From positions 1 through 12,499 of the forward strand of contig JAVBUZ010000169.1 of the NCBI GenBank assembly GCA_031554725.1: DNA of 12,499 nucleotides, written 5' to 3'. Shown piece by piece: positions 6,409 through 12,499 of the stretch. The stretch comes from JAVBUZ01 sp031554725 (GTDB lineage: Bacteria; Bacillota; Clostridia; Lachnospirales; Lachnospiraceae). The translations under genes were made by a program, and so were the position numbers. Position 1 is the first letter of the stretch. The number at the start of each line of letters is the position of its first letter. The notes beneath the pieces were generated by a model. It had not been told where the DNA came from, did not search any database, and saw only the letters and a program-made list of their open reading frames with translations.

Positions 6409-7704
6409 TCACGGAAAAAGTTTCGACACAATTTTCTTATTTACGCACATTTGAAGGCTTTTTAAAATCCCTAATTTTGCATGCTGCCATGTAAGTCCAC
6501 CCTGAAAATAAACGGCATAGGGAGGTTTTATTGGTCCATCTGCGCTTAATTCAATCGATGAACCAGATACAAATGCTCCTGCCGCCATAATTACCTTCGC
6601 ATCGTAGCCTGGCATCTCCCAAGGTTCTGGAGTAACATGGCTATCAACGGGTGCTGCTGCTTGAATGCCTTCGCAAAAAGCAATGACACCTTCTGGAGTT
6701 CCAAAGGTTACTGCTTGTATAATATCGTGTCTACTTTCTGTAGAATTAGGTACTACCGCAAAGCCTAATTTTTCATAAATATTTGCCGCAAAAATCGCAC
6801 CTTTTAGAGCGCCAGCCGTTACTGTTGGTGCCAAGAATATCCCTTGGTAAAAGCTACTCATTACTCCTAAAGATGCCCCTACTTCTTTTCCCAGTCCTGG
6901 TGATGTCAAGCGAAATGCCGCATTTTCAACGCACGCCCTTTTTCCAGCAATATATCCACCAATAGGTGCTAACCCACCGCCGGGATTTTTTATCAGAGAA
7001 CCTACCACCATATCTGCTCCTACGTCAGAAGGCTCTCTTTCTTCGACAAATTCTCCGTAACAGTTATCAACCATGCAAATAACATCTGGTTTTATGTTTT
7101 TCACAAATGCAATAAGCTCACCAATGCGTTCTACCGACAAGGTTGGTCTTGTTTGATACCCTTTAGATCTTTGAATGGTGACTAATTTTGTTTTTTCATT
7201 GATAGCCTTTTTAATATTCTCAAAATCAAAGCTTCCATCTTCTAGTAAGTCTACCTGTTTATAGGAAATACCATATTCTTTTAAAGAGCCCTTTGACTCA
7301 CGTATTCCAATTACCTCTTCCAAGGTATCATATGGCTTTCCTACTGGGGAAAGCAGCTCATCTCCAGGGCGAAGATTGCTAAATAACGCTAACGCTAAAG
7401 CATGAGTTCCACAGGTTATCTGTGGTCTTACCAGCGCATCCTCTGTATGAAAAATCGAGGCATATACTGCTTCTAGAGTATCTCTACCTAAATCATTATA
7501 GCCATAGCCCGTGGTGCCAAGCAAGCATGCTTCACTTACATGATGCTCTTGCATTGCTTTAACTACCTTCAGTTGATTGTATTCAGCTATCTGATCAATT
7601 TTGCGAAAACGCTCTTCTAGCTGCTTTGCTATTTCTTCACCAAAATCATAAACCTGACTGGAGATTCCCATCTCTTCGTACATTTTTTTAATTTCCATTT
7701 GCAT
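6409..7704 (-). CDS. PLP-dependent enzyme, methionine gamma-lyase-like family (PF06838 type)
   Basis: A fold-type I PLP enzyme related to cystathionine/methionine lyases; older annotations call it an aluminium resistance protein (Bacillus YnbB type). The true substrate is unknown. In 431 residues it shows GTTGYGYNDLGRDT at 63-76, ITCGTHALALALF at 96-108 (cofactor-phosphate loop region), MVDNCYGEF at 211-219 with Asp213 as the likely pyridine-nitrogen contact, and GSLIKNPGGG at 235-244 with Lys239 as the probable Schiff-base lysine. The fold therefore looks intact. The stop is TGA. The first ATG (7702-7704) lies 1 nt after the miaA stop, with a weak AGGAAAG about 10 nt upstream inside miaA; a second in-frame ATG two codons later is possible. 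The 1-nt spacing implies co-transcription and probably coupled translation with miaA. Confidence 0.88.
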   Translation of the reverse strand: MQMEIKKMYEEMGISSQVYDFGEEIAKQLEERFRKIDQIAEYNQLKVVKAMQEHHVSEACLLGTTGYGYNDLGRDTLEAVYASIFHTEDALVRPQITCGTHALALALFSNLRPGDELLSPVGKPYDTLEEVIGIRESKGSLKEYGISYKQVDLLEDGSFDFENIKKAINEKTKLVTIQRSKGYQTRPTLSVERIGELIAFVKNIKPDVICMVDNCYGEFVEEREPSDVGADMVVGSLIKNPGGGLAPIGGYIAGKRACVENAAFRLTSPGLGKEVGASLGVMSSFYQGIFLAPTVTAGALKGAIFAANIYEKLGFAVVPNSTESRHDIIQAVTFGTPEGVIAFCEGIQAAAPVDSHVTPEPWEMPGYDAKVIMAAGAFVSGSSIELSADGPIKPPYAVYFQGGLTWQHAKLGILKSLQMCVNKKIVSKLFP

Positions 7705-7705
7705 G

Positions 7706-8647
7706 TTAAATCTTCTTTCCTATACATTCCTGCATATATGCAAGTATTTTTTCATCGTCATAATTAAATTCATTTTTATCTAACCAAATAATATCCTTTT
7801 CACGCCGAAACCATGTAAGCTGTCTTTTCGCAAAATGTCTGGTATCACGCTTTATGAGATAGATGGCTCTTTCTAGGGAAATTTCGTCCTCTAGATAAGC
7901 CAAGATTTCCTTATAGCCTAACCCTTGCATAGATATTAGTCCTTTATGGCACCCCATCGCCTTTAGCTTAGTCACTTCTTCCACAAGCCCCTCTTCCAGC
8001 ATTTGGTCTACTCTTTGGTCAATTCGTTCATAAAGCTTATTTCTTTCATCATTTAAAACAAAGTAGCAGGAAGAAAACGCCGCTTCCTTTGCTCTTTCCG
8101 TCTCATTGTGCTCAGAAATCTTCTGTCCCGTTAGGTGATGAAATTCTAGTGCTCTAATCACGCGCTTTACATTGTTTTGGTGTATTGCAAGAGATGCTGC
8201 TTCATCTACTTCCCTAAGCATTTCGTGTAATTTATGAACCCCATCTTCTAAAAGCGCTATTTTTTCTAGTTCATCTCGATACTCTGTATTTTCTTCATTT
8301 TCAGTAAAATCAATGTCATATAGAATTGCCTGAATATAAAAGCCGGTACCGCCAGTTAAAATTGGAATTTTCCCTGCGGCATATATTTTTTCAATACTTT
8401 CCATACAGAGTTTTTGAAATATAACCACATTAAAATCCTCTGTTGGTTCTAAAATATCAATGAGATGATGCTTCACTCCATCCATCTCCTCCACTCGAAT
8501 TTTTGCCGAGCCTATGTCCATATGCTTATAAACCTGCATGGAATCTGCTGAGATAATTTCACCATTTATTTTTTTCGCTAAGGCAATCGATAGCTTCGTC
8601 TTTCCTACTGCCGTTGGTCCTGTAAGAACCACCAAAGGTTTGCTCAT
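7706..8647 (-). CDS. miaA: tRNA dimethylallyltransferase MiaA
   Basis: Transfers a dimethylallyl group from DMAPP to N6 of A37 in tRNAs that read UNN codons; MiaB then often methylthiolates this base. The 313 residues match the family length. Visible motifs are the P-loop GPTAVGKT at 10-17, ISADSMQVYKHMDIGSAK at 32-49 (Asp35 as catalytic base), GGTGFYIQA at 99-107, NNVKRVIRALE at 158-168, GLGYKE at 242-247 and the C-terminal RHFAKRQLTWFRRE at 270-283. The ATG has GGAG 5 nt upstream. The gene lies 29 nt after mutL and 1 nt before the PLP-enzyme gene. Placement after mutSL is a common bacterial arrangement. No lesion is seen. Confidence 0.97.
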   Translation of the reverse strand: MSKPLVVLTGPTAVGKTKLSIALAKKINGEIISADSMQVYKHMDIGSAKIRVEEMDGVKHHLIDILEPTEDFNVVIFQKLCMESIEKIYAAGKIPILTGGTGFYIQAILYDIDFTENEENTEYRDELEKIALLEDGVHKLHEMLREVDEAASLAIHQNNVKRVIRALEFHHLTGQKISEHNETERAKEAAFSSCYFVLNDERNKLYERIDQRVDQMLEEGLVEEVTKLKAMGCHKGLISMQGLGYKEILAYLEDEISLERAIYLIKRDTRHFAKRQLTWFRREKDIIWLDKNEFNYDDEKILAYMQECIGKKI

Positions 8648-8676
8648 TTTAACTCCTTTTAATGCGAACTTATTCG

Positions 8677-10569
8677 CTATACAATACGCTTAAACTTCTT
8701 TTCAATCTCATATTTGCTCATCGAAATGATGGTTGGTCTTCCGTGCGGGCAATTATAAGGATTGTCTAATGTAAGAAGCTGTTCAATTAAAGCTTCCATT
8801 TCCAGTCTTGAAAAATGGTGATTGCCTTTTACTGCCGCCTTACATGCCATAGAAGCAATCTTCTCTTCCACAACTGTTAAATTACCAATCATATGACCTT
8901 CTGCTAGTTCATCCAAAACCTCTATGAACATTTCCTTTTCATTACATCCATATAATTCCATGGGCACACTTCTAAGGGCAATTTCATTTCCACCAAATTC
9001 TTCCATCTCAAAGCCTAACTTTTCAAAGGTTGCAAAGTTTTCCTTTAATACTTGTTCTTCTTTTGCCGTAAGCGTCAAAATAATCGGGGGATTTATGGTT
9101 TGTGCCTCCGCTTTTTTTTCTTTAAGCTGTTGAATTAATTTTTCGTACTTCACCTTTTCATGTGCTGCATGCTGATCCACAATAAATAGCTTGTCTCTAA
9201 AGCCTAAAAGCCAATAAGTATCAAATATCTGCCCCAAGATGTTGTACTCTTCCTTGTTCGTCTCAGCCAGCATTTTCTCCTCAAAAAAGTCCATTTGCAC
9301 TGGTTTTTCAATGATTACCTGCTCCCTAGCCTTGATTACATTTGCATGTTTTATATCATTTTTTGGTACTTCGGTACTACTTTTCCCGCCAACGACTCTA
9401 TTCCATATTGGATTTTGCAATACATCTTGCATATTAGGCTTTTGTGCCTCATATTTCATATCTTCGCTTACTTTAAACTGCTCTGTACGTTTGGCTTCAA
9501 AAGGCTCTGGCGTGTATTCTTTGGTCTTTTCTACATCTTGTGTTTGTGATTTTTCTTCTAAAACCACTTCTGGAATCATCTCTTTTACTTTTAACGCTGC
9601 TGATACAGAGCTAGCAATAAAGTCATAAAACAGATTTCCATCCGAAAAGCGTACATCCATTTTCGTTGGATGTACATTTACATCCACTTGCTTTGGATCT
9701 ATTTTTAAATGAAGCACTGCAAATGGAAATTTATGCTGCATCAAATACTCTCTATAGCCTTCTTCAATTGCTTTTGCAATAATTTGACTCTTAACATATC
9801 TGCCATTAATAAAATAATTTTCAAAATTTCGATTGGAACGGTTGAGGTTAGGCTTTCCTAGATAGCCTTGTATTTCCATCCCCTTAAAGGAGCTTGTAAT
9901 CTCTGCAAGATTAAGGCTAACTTCTTTTCCATAAATTCGATAAATAACCTCTTTCAAATTTCCATTTCCTGAGGTATGAAATTTCACCTGTCCGTTCATT
10001 TGTAGTTTAAAAGAAACATCAGGTCTTGATAGTGCCATATGCTCCATTAATTCTGCAATGTAGCCGCCTTCTGTTACTGGTTGTTTTAAAAATTTTCTTC
10101 TTACTGGGGTATTAAAGAAAAGATTTCTTACAATAATTGTGGTTCCATCAGGTGCACCCACATCTTCGAATGCCTTTTCTGTTGCCCCTTCTAAAACAAA
10201 ATGAACACCTGTTAAGGTTTCTTTTGTTTTGGTAATCACTTCAAGTTTGGATACCGCCGCAATACTAGACAAAGCCTCACCGCGAAAGCCTAGGCTGGAA
10301 ATGGAAATTAAATCCTCGGCAGATCGAATTTTACTGGTTGCATGACGTAAAAAAGCATTTCTTACCTGCTCCTTTTCAATTCCAGTACCATTATCCGTAA
10401 TTCTTAGAAATTCTATTCCGCCTTCCTTGGTTTCCACCGTGATGGCAGTAGCACCTGCATCAATAGCATTCTCCACTAACTCTTTCACTACACTAGCTGG
10501 TCTTTCTACGACTTCACCCGCTGCAATCTTATCAATTGTTTGAGAATCCAATACTTGAATATGTGGCAT
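8677..10569 (-). CDS. mutL: DNA mismatch repair protein MutL (endonuclease type)
   Basis: A mismatch-repair ATPase and nicking enzyme that acts after MutS finds a mismatch. From ATG at 10567-10569 it has 630 residues. The N-terminal GHKL ATPase shows ELVENAIDAGA with Glu33 and Asn34, DNGTGI at 59-64, RHATSKI at 76-82 and GFRGEAL at 94-100; the transducer domain includes VDVNVHPTK near 295-303. A low-complexity charged linker spans about 330-440. The C-terminal domain has the endonuclease motif DQHAAHEKVKYE at 465-476, ACKAAVK at 576-582 and CPHGRP at 607-612. QTINPP near 490 aligns roughly with the clamp-binding site of Bacillus MutL and is tentative. An ATG two codons upstream abuts GGAGG directly, while the chosen ATG has a 6-nt spacer. 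The gene follows mutS by 11 nt. Confidence 0.97.
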   Translation of the reverse strand: MPHIQVLDSQTIDKIAAGEVVERPASVVKELVENAIDAGATAITVETKEGGIEFLRITDNGTGIEKEQVRNAFLRHATSKIRSAEDLISISSLGFRGEALSSIAAVSKLEVITKTKETLTGVHFVLEGATEKAFEDVGAPDGTTIIVRNLFFNTPVRRKFLKQPVTEGGYIAELMEHMALSRPDVSFKLQMNGQVKFHTSGNGNLKEVIYRIYGKEVSLNLAEITSSFKGMEIQGYLGKPNLNRSNRNFENYFINGRYVKSQIIAKAIEEGYREYLMQHKFPFAVLHLKIDPKQVDVNVHPTKMDVRFSDGNLFYDFIASSVSAALKVKEMIPEVVLEEKSQTQDVEKTKEYTPEPFEAKRTEQFKVSEDMKYEAQKPNMQDVLQNPIWNRVVGGKSSTEVPKNDIKHANVIKAREQVIIEKPVQMDFFEEKMLAETNKEEYNILGQIFDTYWLLGFRDKLFIVDQHAAHEKVKYEKLIQQLKEKKAEAQTINPPIILTLTAKEEQVLKENFATFEKLGFEMEEFGGNEIALRSVPMELYGCNEKEMFIEVLDELAEGHMIGNLTVVEEKIASMACKAAVKGNHHFSRLEMEALIEQLLTLDNPYNCPHGRPTIISMSKYEIEKKFKRIV

Positions 10570-10575
10570 ATACAT

Positions 10576-10580
10576 CCTCC
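10576..10580 (-). promoter_or_regulatory. Ribosome binding site deciding the mutL start
   Basis: GGAGG immediately follows the mutS TAA. An ATG at 10573-10575 touches it with no spacer, while the next in-frame ATG (10567-10569) lies 6 nt away, an optimal distance. The second yields MPHIQVLD, the usual MutL N-terminus. Confidence 0.75.
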
Positions 10581-12499
10581 TTACCAGCGATTATTTATCT
10601 TGTTTTGCAAACGATAAAGTGTATTTAACGCATCCATTGGTGTCATGTTTGCTACGTCCGTTTCTTTTAGTTCCTTTAACACATCTTCATCTGTTACCGT
10701 ATCAAAAAGAGACATTTGTGATAAGTCAACCTCATCATATTGCAATCCCTTCTTAGCTTTACCTTCGCCCTTTATATCTACTGCTATATTTTGAATTTTT
10801 TCGGTAATATCATTGTCGCTTAATTGCTCAACAATTTCTTTTGCACGGTCGATGACCATATCTGGCACCCCGGCTAGCTTTGCTACTTGAATACCATAGC
10901 TCTTATCAGCACCGCCCTTGATAATCTTACGTAAAAAGACAATGTCATCGCCACATTCTTTTACTGCTATACAGTAATTGTTTACATTGTTCATCTTACC
11001 CTCTAGCTCTGTTAACTCATGATAGTGGGTGGCAAACAAAGTCTTTGCACCTAATAACTTTCGATTACTGATATGTTCAATTACTGCCCATGCAATGCTT
11101 AAGCCATCAAATGTAGAGGTACCTCTTCCGATTTCATCGAGAATTAGTAGACTATTAGAGGTTGCATTTCGTAAAATATTGGCAACTTCATTCATTTCTA
11201 CCATAAAGGTTGATTGTCCACTTGCCAGATCATCAGAAGCACCGACGCGAGTGAAAATTCTATCTACCATACCGATATTTGCACTTTTTGCTGGTACAAA
11301 GCTTCCCACCTGTGCCATTAATACGATTTGAGCCACTTGACGCATATAGGTTGATTTACCAGCCATATTGGGTCCTGTAATTACGGATATACAATTGCTT
11401 CCATTATCTAGATAGGTATTATTAGAAATAAACATATCATTGTCAATCATTTGTTCGACTACTGGATGCCTACCATCCTTAATATCAATAATGCCCTTTT
11501 CATTTAGCTTTGGTCTTACATATTGATTTCTTTCTGCAACCACAGATAAAGAAGAAAATACATCTAAGCTGGCAATTGCTTTGGCAGTCCGCTGAATCCT
11601 ATCCATTTCACCTGCAATCGCATCACGAATTTCTACAAACAAATCATATTCCAAAGTACAAAGCTTGTCCTCCGCATTTAGAATCGTATCCTCTAGCTCT
11701 TTAAGCTTTGGTGTGGTATACCTTTCTGCATTGCTTAGGGTTTGCTTTCTAATATAGTCATCAGGAACCAGATTCATATAGGAATTAGTAACTTCAAAAT
11801 AATAACCAAATACTTTGTTGTACTTAATCTTTAGATTCTTTATCCCTGTTCTTTCTCTGTCTTCGTTTTCTAAATCTGCCAGCCAATTTTTTCCTTCTTT
11901 TTTTGCATTACGCAGGTTGTCAATTACATCATCAAAGCCTTCTTTGATAATACCACCCTCACGTATAGAAATTGGTGGTTCTTCCTCAATGGCATTGTCA
12001 ATCAAACGAAAAATATCATCTAGTCCGTCCATTTCACCATTAATATCTGTTAATAGCTTAGACTTTAAGCTTGATAGCACTGTTTTAATATGTGGTAGCA
12101 TCTCCAGCGAATTTCTAAAAGCAATTAAATCCCTAGGATTGGCAGTTTTATAGCTTACTCGTCCAAGAAGTCTTTCCAAATCATAAATAGGATTCATGTA
12201 CTCCCTTAGTTCATCTCTAGAACAAGCGTCCTTATTTAATTCTTCAATCGCATCCAAACGTTCTTCTATGGCTTCTTTTTCTATCAACGGCTGCTCTACA
12301 TATTTTCTAAGAAGTCTTCCACCCATTGCTGTCTTTGTCTTGTCAAGCACCCAAAGAAGAGAACCACGTTTTTGCTTCTCTCTAATGGTTTCTGCTAACT
12401 CAAGATTTCTTCTTGTTGCACTATCTAGCAGCATGTATTTACTTGTAAGATAGGGATAAATATGAGTCAAATGATTTAACGCCGTTTTTTGAGTATCAT
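10581..12499 (-). CDS. mutS: DNA mismatch repair ATPase MutS, 5' end beyond the window
   Basis: Recognises mismatches and small loops and recruits MutL. The frame is open to the right edge: 638 complete codons are visible, beginning DTQKTALNHLTHIYPY. A TTG at 12468-12470 is an internal leucine codon, not a start. About 240 N-terminal residues, including the Phe-x-Glu mismatch-reading domain, should lie outside. Visible are the core/lever domains with YMLLDSATRRNLEL at 21-34, clamp residues around FGYYFEVTNSY at 230-240, Walker A GPNMAGKST at 375-383, SGQSTFMVEM at 426-435, Walker B LLILDEIGRGTSTFDG at 450-465, ATHYHEL at 489-495 and the dimer HTH segment around KSYGIQVAKLAGVP at 532-545. QMSLF at 594-598 is a probable sliding-clamp-binding motif. 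The C-terminus is intact and the gene precedes mutL by 11 nt. Confidence 0.97.
   Translation of the reverse strand, partial: DTQKTALNHLTHIYPYLTSKYMLLDSATRRNLELAETIREKQKRGSLLWVLDKTKTAMGGRLLRKYVEQPLIEKEAIEERLDAIEELNKDACSRDELREYMNPIYDLERLLGRVSYKTANPRDLIAFRNSLEMLPHIKTVLSSLKSKLLTDINGEMDGLDDIFRLIDNAIEEEPPISIREGGIIKEGFDDVIDNLRNAKKEGKNWLADLENEDRERTGIKNLKIKYNKVFGYYFEVTNSYMNLVPDDYIRKQTLSNAERYTTPKLKELEDTILNAEDKLCTLEYDLFVEIRDAIAGEMDRIQRTAKAIASLDVFSSLSVVAERNQYVRPKLNEKGIIDIKDGRHPVVEQMIDNDMFISNNTYLDNGSNCISVITGPNMAGKSTYMRQVAQIVLMAQVGSFVPAKSANIGMVDRIFTRVGASDDLASGQSTFMVEMNEVANILRNATSNSLLILDEIGRGTSTFDGLSIAWAVIEHISNRKLLGAKTLFATHYHELTELEGKMNNVNNYCIAVKECGDDIVFLRKIIKGGADKSYGIQVAKLAGVPDMVIDRAKEIVEQLSDNDITEKIQNIAVDIKGEGKAKKGLQYDEVDLSQMSLFDTVTDEDVLKELKETDVANMTPMDALNTLYRLQNKINNRW

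Noticed and set aside
8664..8677. Small hairpin GCGAA-loop-TTCGC overlapping the mutL stop, before miaA
   Set aside because: Only five pairs, no U-tract on the minus strand, and the miaA binding site follows directly. Too weak to call a terminator or regulator.
9239..9628. 129-codon plus-strand open frame opposite mutL
   Set aside because: It lies antisense to the MutL linker and transducer region, has Ser/Phe/Cys-rich content typical of a complementary frame, and shows no plausible domain or start context.
11815..12153. 112-codon plus-strand open frame opposite mutS
   Set aside because: Antisense shadow of a conserved MutS region; Ser/Leu/Phe-rich with no recognisable motif.
12468..12470. 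TTG that could be taken as a short mutS start
   Set aside because: The frame stays open upstream to the window edge and encodes TQKTALNHL, typical MutS sequence. The TTG is an internal leucine and the real start is outside.
1..12499. Search for mobile elements, CRISPR arrays, tRNA/rRNA, riboswitches and defence genes
   Set aside because: Coding density leaves no gap above 91 nt, every gene fits a housekeeping family or DUF4321, and no direct-repeat array, transposase or structured RNA was seen.

Overview
The window is a gene-dense, AT-rich stretch in which every supported gene lies on the minus strand, so transcription runs from the high-coordinate end to the low one. Its content points to a low-GC Gram-positive of the class Clostridia, most likely a Lachnospiraceae-type anaerobe. 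The reasons are the AGGAG-type ribosome binding sites, the frequent TTG/GTG starts, the small DUF4321 membrane protein, the PF06838 PLP enzyme after miaA, and an endonuclease-type MutL. The family assignment is an inference from gene order and protein character, not from a search.

Region 1 (12499 to 6409) is a genome-maintenance and RNA-modification block. It holds mutS (its 5' end lies beyond the right edge), mutL, miaA and a PLP-dependent enzyme of the methionine gamma-lyase-like family. Gaps are 11, 29 and 1 nt, so these are probably one transcript. MutS and MutL form the mismatch-repair pair. MutL carries the endonuclease motif and MutS a clamp-binding motif, as in organisms without MutH. 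MiaA prenylates A37 of tRNAs. The PLP enzyme has no assigned substrate.

The only sizeable gap (91 nt, 6318 to 6408) holds a long near-palindromic hairpin with a possible promoter inside it, and separates region 1 from region 2.

Region 2 (6317 to 19) is a cell-shape and wall-elongation operon: DUF4321 membrane protein, radC, mreB, mreC, mreD and a PBP2-type transpeptidase (mrdA). Genes overlap (mreB/mreC by 4 nt, mreD/mrdA by 20 nt) or are 15 to 37 nt apart. MreB, MreC and MreD would form the elongasome scaffold that positions the transpeptidase. A ribosome binding site at the left edge suggests that the operon continues.

Starts were revised where the ribosome binding site decides: mutL (second ATG), mreD (internal ATG) and mrdA (GTG). 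mreB and the DUF4321 gene start with TTG. mutS is open through the right edge.

Most of the window is ordinary conserved housekeeping. The points most worth checking are the MreB with altered residues at its predicted catalytic positions, the roughly 245-residue insertion in the PBP2, the 54-nt dyad at 6348 to 6401, and the absence of hfq after miaA. I see no defence system, mobile element, CRISPR array, tRNA or rRNA.
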